Source: Pseudomonadota bacterium (GTDB lineage Bacteria; Pseudomonadota; Gammaproteobacteria; Acidiferrobacterales; UBA6901). Taken from it: 64,000 nt of DNA. The DNA lies in contig JAKASJ010000001.1 of assembly GCA_021819085.1 (NCBI GenBank), positions 248,001-312,000 on the forward strand, written 5' to 3'. Below the pieces are notes generated by a model that did not search any database, was not told the origin of the DNA, and worked only from the letters and a program-made list of their open reading frames with translations. Every line of letters begins with the position of its first letter. Position 1 is the stretch's first letter. The position numbers and the translations under genes are program-made. Shown here in pieces: positions 7,565-16,294 of this stretch.

Positions 7565-10120
7565 ATGAAGAAACGGATACTCAATTCGCTCGGTTCCCTG
7601 TTCGGCCTGCTGCTTTTCGGGGTCGCACTGTGGGCGCTGCACCATGCCCTGCGACACCACCAGTACCAGCAGGTTGTCGGGCAGCTCAGCGCCATACCCC
7701 TGACGCACATTCTGCTTGCCTTTGTCCTGACGGTTCTCGACTACGCCGTCCTGACCGGCTACGACACGCTCGCGTTTCGCTACATCGGCCAGCCACTCGA
7801 GCTCGGCAAGATCCGCCTGGCCTCGTTCATCGGTTATGCCTTCAGCCACAACCTCGGATTCTCGCTGGTTTCGGGCGGCTCGGTACGTTACCGCCTGTAC
7901 TCGTCCTGGGGTCTGTCGGCAATCCAGGTCACCAAGCTGGTCGCGTTCTGCGGCGTGACGTTCTGGCTCGGCTTTCTCGCACTCGGCGGGGGGGCATTCC
8001 TGCTCGAGCCGCCCACCATCCCCGGAGGCCTGCATCTCCCGTTTGATTCGGTCCGGGCGGCAGGTGTGCTGTTCCTGGCGCTGGCCGCGATCTACCTGGG
8101 CTGGGCCTTCCTTCGGAAAAAACCGATGAATGTCCTGGGCTGGGAGTTCTCGCTGCCGCGCCCGCCCCTCGCCCTCGCCCAGCTTGCGGTCGCCGTGACC
8201 GACTGGGCGCTGGCAGCGGCCGTGCTGTACGTGCTGCTGCCGGCCAACAGCCCCTGGGGCTACCCCGAATTCCTCGGCATCTTCCTTCTGGCCCAGATTA
8301 GCGGCATGGTCAGCCAGGTGCCCGGCGGCCTGGGAATTTTCGAGACCGTGATGCTGCTGTTCCTGTCGCCCGCGCTTCCCTCGGCCGCGGTCATCGGTTC
8401 GCTGCTCGTGTTCCGCGGCCTGTATTACGTCCTGCCCCTGGTGGTGGCGGCATCGCTGCTCGGCGCGCTCGAACTGCTGCAGCGACGTGAGGGCATCAAG
8501 CGCGTGGGGCGTCTGGTTGGCCAATGGCTTCCGATTCTCACGCCGCATGTCATCGCCTTCACCGTGTTCGTCGGCGGCGCGATCATGCTGTTTTCCGGTG
8601 CCACGCCGGCCGATCACTGGCAGATCGAGTGGCTGCGCCGGTTCGAGCCGCTACCGCTGCTTGAAATCTCGCACTTCACAAGCAGCGTCATCGGCGCCTG
8701 CCTGCTGATACTGGCGCGCGGTCTGCAGCGCCGGCTCGACGCCGCCTACCACCTGACCGTCGTGCTGCTCGGCGTAGGCGTCGTGATGTCCATTCTGAAG
8801 GGCTTCGACTACGCGGAGGCGGCAACACTGGCGGTCATGGTCGCTGTACTGCTGCCGACCCGGCGGCACTTCCACCGCAAGGCCTCGCTCATCAGCGAAC
8901 GATTCAGCGTCGGCTGGGTGGCGGCAATCATTCTGGTTCTGGTCGCGTCGATCTGGCTCGGCATGTTCTCCTACAAACACGTCGAGTACCGCGAGGACCT
9001 GTGGTGGCGTTTTGCGTTCTCCGGCAACGCGCCGCGCTTCCTGCGCGCTTCGGTGGGCGCCCTCGGCGTGGCACTGATCTTCGGGATCATGCGGCTGATG
9101 CGTCCGGCGCCTGCGGAACCGGAGCTCCCGGGCCCGCTCGAATTCGGGAAAGCCCGGGACATCGTGCGCCGGTCGCGCTATGCGGCGGCCAATCTTGCGC
9201 TGCTCGGCGACAAGCATCTGCTGTTCAGCGATAGCGGCAATGCGCTGCTCATGTACGGGGTGATCGGAAGCGCCTGGGTGGCCATGGGCGACCCGATCGG
9301 GCCGCGCGAGGAGCAGGAAGAACTGGTCTGGCAGTTCCGGGGGATCGTCGACGGCCATGACGGCTGGACCGCGTTCTACCAGGTCCAGCCGGACAACCTG
9401 CCCCTGTACCTGGACCTCGGACTCTCGCTGCTCAAGCTCGGCGAAGAGGCGCGCGTTCAGCTCGACAGATTTTCGCTGGACGGCGCGACCGGCAAGGGCA
9501 AGCGCAACCTCGTAAACCGGCTCGAAAAGGAAGGCTGCGAATTCGAGGTCCTGCCGGCAACCGAGGTACCGCCGCTGCTGGGACGTTTTCGCGCGATCTC
9601 CGATGCCTGGCTGGACCTGAAGGCAACGCGCGAAAAGCGCTTCTCGCTCGGCTTCTTCGATGAAGCCTACCTGCGCAACTTCCCGGCTGCGGTCGTGCGC
9701 CGCGGCGGAGCAATCGTAGCCTTTGCCAACCTGTGGCTGGGAGCGGAAAAAGAGGAAGTGTCGGTCGACCTCATGCGCTATGTCCCGGACGCTCCGGAGA
9801 GCGTCATGGAGTATCTTTTCATCAAGCTCATGCTCTGGGCCAAAACCGAGGGCTTCGGCTGGTTCAACCTGGGCATGGCCCCCCTGGCCGGGCTCGAGGA
9901 TCATACGCTCGCGCCGCTGTGGACTCGTCTTGGCGCCATGGTGTTCCGCCACGGCGAACACTTCTACAATTTCCAGGGACTGCGTCAGTACAAAACGAAG
10001 TTTGACCCGGTCTGGACGCCGCGCTATCTGGCAAGCCCGGGGGGTATCGCACTGCCGCGCATACTGACCGGCATTGCAACGCTGATTTCCGGCAGCCTGA
10101 AAGGAGCGATCGTCAAATGA
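7565..10120 (+). CDS. mprF: Bifunctional aminoacyl-phosphatidylglycerol synthetase/flippase MprF
   Basis: An 851-residue inner-membrane protein with the full MprF layout. Residues 1 to about 510 hold some 14 hydrophobic helices: first the UPF0104/LPG flippase part (VSQVPGGLGIFETVML near 255), then a second membrane block. Residues from about 530 to the end are the cytosolic DUF2156 domain with the GNAT-like fold (YAAANLALLGDKHLLFS, WVAMGDPIG, WFNLGMAPLAGLEDH). It moves lysine or alanine from aminoacyl-tRNA onto phosphatidylglycerol and flips the product, lowering surface charge. The stop overlaps acvB by four bases. In Agrobacterium and Rhizobium the equivalent pair, lpiA-acvB, responds to acid. 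Which amino acid is used here cannot be read from the sequence. Confidence 0.94.
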   Translation: MKKRILNSLGSLFGLLLFGVALWALHHALRHHQYQQVVGQLSAIPLTHILLAFVLTVLDYAVLTGYDTLAFRYIGQPLELGKIRLASFIGYAFSHNLGFSLVSGGSVRYRLYSSWGLSAIQVTKLVAFCGVTFWLGFLALGGGAFLLEPPTIPGGLHLPFDSVRAAGVLFLALAAIYLGWAFLRKKPMNVLGWEFSLPRPPLALAQLAVAVTDWALAAAVLYVLLPANSPWGYPEFLGIFLLAQISGMVSQVPGGLGIFETVMLLFLSPALPSAAVIGSLLVFRGLYYVLPLVVAASLLGALELLQRREGIKRVGRLVGQWLPILTPHVIAFTVFVGGAIMLFSGATPADHWQIEWLRRFEPLPLLEISHFTSSVIGACLLILARGLQRRLDAAYHLTVVLLGVGVVMSILKGFDYAEAATLAVMVAVLLPTRRHFHRKASLISERFSVGWVAAIILVLVASIWLGMFSYKHVEYREDLWWRFAFSGNAPRFLRASVGALGVALIFGIMRLMRPAPAEPELPGPLEFGKARDIVRRSRYAAANLALLGDKHLLFSDSGNALLMYGVIGSAWVAMGDPIGPREEQEELVWQFRGIVDGHDGWTAFYQVQPDNLPLYLDLGLSLLKLGEEARVQLDRFSLDGATGKGKRNLVNRLEKEGCEFEVLPATEVPPLLGRFRAISDAWLDLKATREKRFSLGFFDEAYLRNFPAAVVRRGGAIVAFANLWLGAEKEEVSVDLMRYVPDAPESVMEYLFIKLMLWAKTEGFGWFNLGMAPLAGLEDHTLAPLWTRLGAMVFRHGEHFYNFQGLRQYKTKFDPVWTPRYLASPGGIALPRILTGIATLISGSLKGAIVK

Positions 10121-11538
10121 AGCAGCTGTCGATGTCCGTCCTGGTCCTGCTCACCGTCTTCGTCTGGATCACGGCGACGCCGGCCGCCGAGGTGCGCTTC
10201 GGCCGTCTCGGCGCAGTCAGGGTCTATGGACGGACCGCGCATCCGGCACATGTGGCTTTACAGCTGTCCGGCCGCCGCGGCTGGACAGCCCGCGACACAG
10301 CACTCGCCCGGGCCCTGGCTGCGACCGACACCCTGGTCCTGGGGGTAAACCTCAGATCCTACCTGGGGCGCATCGGGCATGCCCGATGCGCATATCCGGC
10401 GGGCGACCTCGAGGCGCTGAGCCAGTACATGCAGAAACGGCTTCGTCTTCCCACCTATGTCCGGCCGGTGCTGGCAGGCCGCGGCCTTGGTGCCACAGTT
10501 GCCTATGGCACCCTGGCACAGGCGCCGGTCGGCACTTTCCGCGGCGCCGTGGGTTTCGATTTCTGCCCGCAACGCTCGCTCCCCCGACCCTTGTGCCGCG
10601 GTGACGGCTGGCCGATGAAGCACGATCCCCGGAACGGCACCTACCTGGTCCAGCCCGGCCGCCTGGGCGCGCCCTGGCTGGTCCTGAACAGCAGCGCGAG
10701 CAGGTCCTGCACCATCGCAAGCGCCGCCGGATTCGTTGCACGCGTACCCTCGGCGCACTTTACGATCGTGCACGCCCAGCCTGGGGAATCCATTCAGAGC
10801 GATGCGGCCTTGGCACTCGTGCGCCAGGCTTTTCTGCGGCTGGCAGCGCACCCTTCGGCATTCGGTCCGTCGAAACCGGTCACGGACCTGCCGCTGGTCG
10901 AGGTTCCAGCGACGGTACCGGCTAACGACAGCCTCGTAGTGATGGTCTCGGGCGACGGCGGATGGGCGGGCCTGGACCGGGAAGTCGCAATCGCCCTGGC
11001 CGCACGTGGCTATTCGGTCGTAGGACTGAACTCGCTGCGCTATTTCTGGACACGGCGTACCCCGGACGAGGCCGGCCGCGATCTGGCACGCATTCTCGAT
11101 TACTATCTCAGGCAGTGGAACAAGAAGCGGGTAATGCTGATTGGCTACTCCCGCGGCGCGGACGTTCTGCCCTTCATGGCCAGGCGCCTGCCGCCGGCAC
11201 TGAAAAACCGCGTCGACCTGATCGCGCTGCTCGGATTGGGTCGCACCATCGACTTCGAATTCCATCTGTCGGACTGGCTGTCGGTCGAGGGAAAGGACCG
11301 TTCGACGGCGCTACCGATCTTCCCCGAGATCGAAGCGCTTCGCGGCGGGCGGCATGTACTGTGCATTTATGGCCGGGACGAGGAGCACTCGCTTTGCCGG
11401 AAGTTCACCCCCCCGCTCGGCCAGACCCTGGCCCTAAAGGGCGGCCACCATTTCGATGGGGCCTACGCACGCCTGGCCGGACTGATTCTCGCTGCCCTGC
11501 ACCGGGAGCGCCGCGCCGGGGCGGAACCCGGGCATTGA
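10117..11538 (+). CDS. acvB: AcvB/VirJ-family periplasmic serine hydrolase
   Basis: A 473-residue secreted protein with an N-terminal signal peptide (hydrophobic VLVLLTVFVWIT, cleavage after TPAAE). It has two alpha/beta hydrolase-like halves, typical of AcvB; the second is the VirJ domain and carries the nucleophile motif GYSRGAD with serine near residue 345, an acidic GRDEEH segment and histidines in GGHHFDGAY. In Agrobacterium AcvB hydrolyses lysyl-phosphatidylglycerol, undoing MprF action. The ATGA overlap with mprF makes a matched synthase-hydrolase pair likely here. The first half lacks an obvious nucleophile elbow other than GRGLGAT, so it may be non-catalytic. Confidence 0.88.
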   Translation: MKQLSMSVLVLLTVFVWITATPAAEVRFGRLGAVRVYGRTAHPAHVALQLSGRRGWTARDTALARALAATDTLVLGVNLRSYLGRIGHARCAYPAGDLEALSQYMQKRLRLPTYVRPVLAGRGLGATVAYGTLAQAPVGTFRGAVGFDFCPQRSLPRPLCRGDGWPMKHDPRNGTYLVQPGRLGAPWLVLNSSASRSCTIASAAGFVARVPSAHFTIVHAQPGESIQSDAALALVRQAFLRLAAHPSAFGPSKPVTDLPLVEVPATVPANDSLVVMVSGDGGWAGLDREVAIALAARGYSVVGLNSLRYFWTRRTPDEAGRDLARILDYYLRQWNKKRVMLIGYSRGADVLPFMARRLPPALKNRVDLIALLGLGRTIDFEFHLSDWLSVEGKDRSTALPIFPEIEALRGGRHVLCIYGRDEEHSLCRKFTPPLGQTLALKGGHHFDGAYARLAGLILAALHRERRAGAEPGH

Positions 11539-11815
11539 CCCGACCTGTGCGCCGCAGACCTGCGGGAACCCGGTTCGGTCCGGTAGCCGATAGGGCGGTG
11601 AAGCAGTCCGGCCCGATATCCTCCAGACCCCATCGGCTTCGGTAACCCGACGTGATCCGGTAGCCCGGACAACCGGTCCGTAGCCTCCCGCCGGCATCTT
11701 GCCGATGCGTTCGCAGGGGTCGCGCACGTCCATTGGCAAATCCGCCGCGGGTCCGTAGAATGCAGCGGTTGCCCTTTCGGGCTCCGATTCGCCAGCCAGC
11801 AGGAGGCTCCACAGC

Positions 11816-12232
11816 ATGTCCGGTCATTTCCCCTTCATCGGCAAGGCAAACCGATTGGCAGTATTCGCCTTCTTCGAAGATCACGGCATGAGCGTGGCAC
11901 TGCAGGAGAAGTATTACCGCTGGTGGCATGAATGGACGAAGAACTTTGTCGCGAAAGATCCGGACCTGGCGCTCACCAAGGCCGTGGAACTCAGCCATTT
12001 TCCATTCGGCCAGCACGCGCACCTGAATTTCCACCTGCACGACTACATGTGGGCGACACCCATGCTGGATCTGGGAAAATTCATCGAGAACGTGATCTTC
12101 CCCAAGCTCGACGACAAGGCGATGCACCAGCTCGAGCGGGAACACGAAAAAATGCTCGAGGAGATCGGCCATGAAGCGGCCCAGAATCCCCGTGCCGCTC
12201 CGCCCGAGATCGGGCGCTACCGTCACACCTGA
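11816..12232 (+). CDS. Hypothetical protein, 138 residues
   Basis: The ATG at 11816 follows a very strong ribosome site (AGGAGG, 9 bases upstream). The product is soluble and rich in aromatic residues and histidine (QEKYYRWWHEWTKNFV, FPFGQHAHLNFHLHDYMW), with an acidic helical C-terminal part (LEREHEKMLEEIGHEAAQ). I do not recognise the family. Histidine clusters HAHLNFHLHDY could bind a metal, but nothing proves this. The last 62 bases overlap the only plausible upstream start of nth, so the true C-terminus or the nth start may differ from what is given. The spacing suggests it heads the nth-FIST-DUF1841 transcript. Confidence 0.7.
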   Translation: MSGHFPFIGKANRLAVFAFFEDHGMSVALQEKYYRWWHEWTKNFVAKDPDLALTKAVELSHFPFGQHAHLNFHLHDYMWATPMLDLGKFIENVIFPKLDDKAMHQLEREHEKMLEEIGHEAAQNPRAAPPEIGRYRHT

Positions 12233-12944
12233 AAACGCCCGCCCCCCGCGCTCCACATCCTCCGGGCGCGGCAAATCCGGCGGTACGCTGGTCGCGCACG
12301 CCAGCCTGCTCAGCCTGGCGCAGCGGCGGGCGCTGTTTGAGCGGCTCAAGGCGGAGAATCCGGCGCCAACCACCGAACTGCATTACCGCACGGCTTTCGA
12401 GCTGCTGGTGGCCGTCATGCTTTCGGCACAGGCGACGGACAAGAGCGTCAACAAGGCCACCGCCCGACTGTTTGCAGTCGCCGGCACGCCGCAGGCCATT
12501 CTCGATCTGGGCCTCGGCCGGCTGAAGGCCTACATCAAGACGATCGGCCTGTACAACACCAAGGCGGCGAACCTCCTGAAAACCTGCAGGCTGCTGCGCG
12601 AACGGCACGGAGGCGAAGTGCCGTCGACGCGCGCGGACCTGGAAGCCCTGCCGGGCGTGGGCCGCAAAACCGCCAATGTGATCCTCAATACCGCGTTCGG
12701 CGAACCCACGATCGCCGTCGACACTCATATTTTCCGGGTTGCTAACCGCACCGGGCTTGCCCCCGGCAGGACCGTGCTGGAAGTCGAGAACAATCTGCTC
12801 AAGGCAGTGCCCCGCCCCTACCGCCGGGATGCGCACCATTGGCTGATCCTGCACGGGCGTTATACCTGCGTTGCACGCCGCCCCCGCTGCGGCAGCTGCG
12901 TCATCTATGATTTATGCGCGTACCCGGATAAATTAGACGAATGA
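12171..12944 (+). CDS. nth: Endonuclease III
   Basis: A DNA glycosylase/AP lyase that removes oxidised pyrimidines and nicks the strand. The helix-hairpin-helix LPGVGRKTANV carries the catalytic lysine (K166) and the aspartate follows at D184 (AVDTHIFR). The C-terminal [4Fe-4S] cluster motif is C-x6-C-x2-C-x5-C (CVARRPRCGSCVIYDLC). Residues 45-257 align with the standard 211-residue enzyme. The N-terminal 45 residues are basic, low in complexity and atypical, and the start at 12171 lies inside the preceding gene. No ATG closer to the core exists, so either the extension is real or a non-ATG start is used. The stop overlaps the FIST gene by four bases. Confidence 0.95.
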   Translation: MKRPRIPVPLRPRSGATVTPENARPPRSTSSGRGKSGGTLVAHASLLSLAQRRALFERLKAENPAPTTELHYRTAFELLVAVMLSAQATDKSVNKATARLFAVAGTPQAILDLGLGRLKAYIKTIGLYNTKAANLLKTCRLLRERHGGEVPSTRADLEALPGVGRKTANVILNTAFGEPTIAVDTHIFRVANRTGLAPGRTVLEVENNLLKAVPRPYRRDAHHWLILHGRYTCVARRPRCGSCVIYDLCAYPDKLDE

Positions 12945-14038
12945 ACCGATCTGTCGCCACCGGCCTGAGCTACGGAGCAAAGGCCGTCCCCCAACATGCC
13001 GAGCGCGCCGTGGTTGCAGCACTGGAGCGCGCCGGGCTCGACAGTGCCAACGGCGTGCTGCTGTTCCTGACCCCTCATTACGCAAACCACCCGGAAGCCG
13101 CCCTGCGGGCCGCTGCGCGCGCTGCCGGCAGCCTGCAGATAGTCGGCTGTACCGGTGCCGGTGTTCTGACCGAACAGGAATGGCTGCTGGACAGCCCGGG
13201 TGCGGCGGCGATGGTATTCGGAAAGAACCTTCGCCTCGGCCTGCCTGGCGAGATGGAAGCGCAGGCGGTGGTGAGCCTGTGCACCCCGTCCGGCGCCACC
13301 GCCGACTGGTTCGACCTGCCCGTGCCGCGCATCGGTGCTGTATCCGGTGATATTTTCGGGCAGGGACCCTTCAAGGTATGGAGCGGCTGCCGCGTCGCCG
13401 ACAGCGGCCATGTCGAGGCGGTCATTTCCGGGAGCCGGAGCGCGATCCGGACTTCGCAGGGAGTGCGTGCGCTGACCTCGCCGATCGAGGTCGCGGAAGT
13501 CCAGGGCTACGATGTACTGCGCCTCGGGCACTACCCCGCGCTCAACGTGCTGGTCCAGGCTTTGCCTGTCGGTGTGCGCGAGATGGATCATATCCCGCTG
13601 CACCTGATCATGGGCGGCATTACGTTCGGGGATCCGCTGACTGCAATCCGCGACGGCCGTTACCGGCTCAACCACATTGTCTCGGCCAACCTGAGCGACC
13701 AGTCGATCACGCTTTCACATCCGCTCGAGCGTGGCGAGAAACTGTTTTGGGCAATGCGCGATGCGCTCGCCGCCGAGCGCGACATGCGTCTGGCCATCGA
13801 GCGCGCGCACGAGCAGCTCGCCGCTGCGCCGGATTTCGCGCTGCTGTTCCCGTGCATGGGACGCGGACCTCATTTCTACGGAAATCGCGACCGGGACCTG
13901 GACCAGCTGCGCACGGCCTTCCCGGATCTGCCCATTATCGGATTCTACGGTAACGGCGAGATCGGACCCGTCGATGCGGGCAATCACCTGTACCAGTATT
14001 CCACGGTACTGGGACTGTTCCGCACACAGCCCGGCTAG
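12941..14038 (+). CDS. FIST-domain signal protein
   Basis: A 365-residue cytosolic protein with the FIST N-terminal domain (residues about 30-225, motif QIVGCTGAGVLTEQEW) and the FIST C-terminal domain (about 230-345, motifs PDFALLFPCMGRG and PIIGFYGNGEIGP). FIST proteins are predicted sensors of small ligands, probably amino acids, and often act with chemotaxis or two-component proteins; the exact role is unknown for this subfamily. No kinase domain is attached. It starts within the nth stop (ATGA), so the two are translated from one message. The conserved cysteine in FPCMGRG matches a family position. Confidence 0.87.
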   Translation: MNRSVATGLSYGAKAVPQHAERAVVAALERAGLDSANGVLLFLTPHYANHPEAALRAAARAAGSLQIVGCTGAGVLTEQEWLLDSPGAAAMVFGKNLRLGLPGEMEAQAVVSLCTPSGATADWFDLPVPRIGAVSGDIFGQGPFKVWSGCRVADSGHVEAVISGSRSAIRTSQGVRALTSPIEVAEVQGYDVLRLGHYPALNVLVQALPVGVREMDHIPLHLIMGGITFGDPLTAIRDGRYRLNHIVSANLSDQSITLSHPLERGEKLFWAMRDALAAERDMRLAIERAHEQLAAAPDFALLFPCMGRGPHFYGNRDRDLDQLRTAFPDLPIIGFYGNGEIGPVDAGNHLYQYSTVLGLFRTQPG

Positions 14039-14046
14039 GAACCCCC

Positions 14047-14490
14047 GTGTATACGCAGGACCGCAACCGTATGCGGGAAACCTTCTTCCACGCGTGGCGG
14101 CGTTACCGCGACGGTGTGCCGCTCGAAGGAATCGAGTCGCTCATCGTGGCGGTGGTCGAACGGCATCCCGAGTACCACGCCATTCTCGAAAACGCTGACG
14201 AACACCGTGACCGGGATTACGAGGCCGAGTTCGGTCAGAGCAATCCCTTTTTGCACCTGGGCATGCACATCGCCATCGCCGAGCAGCTTTCCATTGACCA
14301 ACCGGCGGGCGTGCGCGCCTGCTACCAGGCGCTATGCGCCGGCGCCAGCGAACACGATGCCGAACATCGCATGATGGAGTGTCTGGGTGAAATGCTGTGG
14401 CAGGCCGGACAGGGGAATACTGCTCCGGATCCGCAGGCCTATCTGGACTGTCTGGCGCATCTGGCTGCCAGGAAGCCACGGCGGGGCTGA
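14047..14490 (+). CDS. DUF1841 family protein
   Basis: A 147-residue soluble protein of the uncharacterised DUF1841 family, recognised by FFHAWRRYRDG near the N-terminus and the core motif NPFLHLGMHIAIAEQLSIDQP. The GTG at 14047 is preceded by AGGAA and gives the length usual for the family; ATG at 14071 would cut into the conserved start. It begins 8 bases after the FIST gene, so it closes the nth operon. DUF1841 genes follow nth in many gammaproteobacteria, but no function is established. It is convergent with the glycosyltransferase gene, 39 bases away. Confidence 0.9.
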   Translation: MYTQDRNRMRETFFHAWRRYRDGVPLEGIESLIVAVVERHPEYHAILENADEHRDRDYEAEFGQSNPFLHLGMHIAIAEQLSIDQPAGVRACYQALCAGASEHDAEHRMMECLGEMLWQAGQGNTAPDPQAYLDCLAHLAARKPRRG

Positions 14491-14529
14491 GCCCGATCGA
14501 TCGCGTCCAGGACCGCCTGCCCGGAAAAG

Positions 14530-15204
14530 TCAGGATGAGTCGCGCTGGTCCAACGGGGAAATCCCCGGTGAACAGCCCGCCGCCAGCGGTTGCAGCGCCG
14601 GGCAGCACCGGGCGACACAGACCAGGTCTTCCCAGGTGTCTATGTCGCGCAACATGGCGAGCTTGCGGAACTCGACTCCCGCCGTCCGGGCCCGCGCCTG
14701 CGTTTCATTCAGGACCCGATGCCCGCCCCAGTCCATGCCGGCAAACAGCGCCGGCTCGGCCTGCTGCAACCCGATGAAATAGTAGCCTCCATCCATGGCC
14801 GGGCCAATGACATTGCCACCGCGGGCAAGCGTTTCGTAGGCGTCTTCCAGAGTGCCGGCATCACAGTGAGGCACATCGCAACCCATCACGGCCGCGGCGC
14901 CGCGCCGTCCGATGCCCAGACGCAGGGCGCGGAGCATGCGCTCGCCCAGGTCGCCTTCACCCTGGGCAGCCAGGTGCACATGCAGATCGTCGGCGAGATG
15001 CGCGAACAGCGGGTGGCAGGCATCGGGCGCACCACAGAGGTAGACTTCTCCTGGCCATGTGTCGGCCGCCAGGGCCACGGTCTGGCGGATAAGGTCGGCC
15101 GCGATCTCGGCGGCGCGGTCCGCCCCACAGACCTGTGCCAGACGTGTTTTGACCTGTCCGGCCAGCGGTTGCTTTGCGAACACGATCAAATCCGGTCTTT
15201 TCAT
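14530..15204 (-). CDS. TIGR04282-type (DUF2064) glycosyltransferase, arsenosugar-associated
   Basis: A 224-residue protein of the TIGR04282/DUF2064 family, related to nucleotidyl- and glycosyltransferases of GT-A fold. Motifs are the N-terminal VFAKQPLAGQVKTRLA loop, which binds the nucleotide, the acidic MGCDVPHCDAGTLEDAY, and GPAMDGGYYFIGL. It is named for its co-occurrence with arsenosugar genes, but homologues are widespread, and no arsM- or arsS-like gene is visible here. It lies 21 bases downstream of the TIGR04283 glycosyltransferase, and the pair is a standard two-gene unit. The substrate is not known. Confidence 0.88.
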   Translation of the reverse strand: MKRPDLIVFAKQPLAGQVKTRLAQVCGADRAAEIAADLIRQTVALAADTWPGEVYLCGAPDACHPLFAHLADDLHVHLAAQGEGDLGERMLRALRLGIGRRGAAAVMGCDVPHCDAGTLEDAYETLARGGNVIGPAMDGGYYFIGLQQAEPALFAGMDWGGHRVLNETQARARTAGVEFRKLAMLRDIDTWEDLVCVARCCPALQPLAAGCSPGISPLDQRDSS

Positions 15205-15225
15205 GGCGAGGCCACCCGCCGCAGT

Positions 15226-16041
15226 TCAGCGCACATCGGGATAGAAGCGCAAGAGCTGCGCCGGAGAGACGCCAAACCAGTAAAGAAGCCGCAGACCCCA
15301 CATGCGCAGCACGGTACGCGCGATCCCGCCGCGCTGCCAGCGTCGCGTCGCGCTGACCACCGGTACGCGGATGCGGGCGGGCCACGCCAGCGTGCGCAAC
15401 CGACGGGAAAGCTCAATATCCTCCATCAGCGGGATCGGTGCAAAGCCGCGCAACATCTCGAAAACATCGCGCCGCACGAACAGCGCCTGGTCTCCGGTGG
15501 CGATGCCCGTCAGCGCCGAGCGCCAGTTCATCGCCCGCTCTATGATGCGAAATGCAAACTGCCGCCCATCGAGGCGCACGTCGAAGCGACCCCATTCGCA
15601 ACCCTGCCGTACCGCCTCCCGGATCCTTTCTGCCGCTCCCGGCGACGGGCGGGTATCGACATGCAGAAAGAGCAGCACCTCGCCGGTGGCCGCATCCGCA
15701 CCCCGGTTCATCTGGAGGGCACGGCCGCGTGCACCCTGCAGCAGGACCACGCGGCAGGCAGGCCGGGACGCGCGCGCGCGGGCATCGGCCAGGGTCTGTA
15801 CCTGTGCCACGGTTCCATCGTCACTGCCGCCGTCAACCACGATTACCTCCTCGAATCCGGCATCGATCAGCACCGGTAGCCGTTCGTTGATATCGGCCGC
15901 CTCGTTCAGAACCGGAACGATCACTGTCACTGCGGGTCCCACGCGCCCGGCACCCAAGGCACCGGCCGCAACCGGGCCCGCCGCCGCTGCGATACCAGCT
16001 TCGCCGATGCCGACCTCTGTCCCGTTGGTTACTTCAGCCAT
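15226..16041 (-). CDS. TIGR04283-type family 2 glycosyltransferase, arsenosugar-associated
   Basis: A GT2 glycosyltransferase with VTVIVPVLNEAADI at the start of the GT-A domain, VVDGGSDDGT for nucleotide binding, a DxD-like HVDTRPSP motif and MEDIELSRRLR as the acceptor-side motif. A hydrophobic tail (WGLRLLYWFGVSP) may sit at the membrane. The domain begins about 37 residues after the ATG at 16041; another ATG at 16077 adds 12 residues without a visible ribosome site. The segment between start and domain is alanine- and glycine-rich. It forms a unit with the TIGR04282 gene downstream and is divergent from the leader RNA/DUF2156 module. Confidence 0.85.
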   Translation of the reverse strand: MAEVTNGTEVGIGEAGIAAAAGPVAAGALGAGRVGPAVTVIVPVLNEAADINERLPVLIDAGFEEVIVVDGGSDDGTVAQVQTLADARARASRPACRVVLLQGARGRALQMNRGADAATGEVLLFLHVDTRPSPGAAERIREAVRQGCEWGRFDVRLDGRQFAFRIIERAMNWRSALTGIATGDQALFVRRDVFEMLRGFAPIPLMEDIELSRRLRTLAWPARIRVPVVSATRRWQRGGIARTVLRMWGLRLLYWFGVSPAQLLRFYPDVR

Positions 16042-16211
16042 CGAACCACATTCTCGGTGATGCCCCTCCGCTGTCATTGCGGGAATCCGCAGATTTTGCG
16101 ATTTTCACGGTTTTCCGCCACGTCACCCGTCGGCGCACCCCTGCCGCAGGAGACTCCGGTTATCCGGCTCCGGAACCGGACACCCCGCCGTTCCACGGAA
16201 CGAACCCGGAC

Positions 16212-16233
16212 TCCGTCAGTCATTATATGACGG
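16212..16233. promoter_or_regulatory. Palindromic operator candidate
   Basis: CCGTCA (16212-16217) and TGACGG (16228-16233) flank a core GTCAT-TAT-ATGAC, which is itself a perfect palindrome (16217-16229). It lies between the divergent glycosyltransferase genes and the promoter at 16260-16288, a position suited to a repressor or activator acting on either side. The regulator is unknown. Confidence 0.5.
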
Positions 16234-16259
16234 ACAGGCAAGGCGAAAACAAAAAGCGC

Positions 16260-16288
16260 TTGCAATCGTCTACACTAGAGAGTAAATA
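16260..16288 (+). promoter_or_regulatory. Sigma-70-like promoter
   Basis: TTGCAA (16260-16265) and TAAATA (16283-16288) are separated by 17 bases. Transcription would begin near 16295 and read through the structured region toward the DUF2156 gene. TACACT at 16271-16276 is an alternative -10 element. Confidence 0.5.
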
Positions 16289-16294
16289 GCCGTC

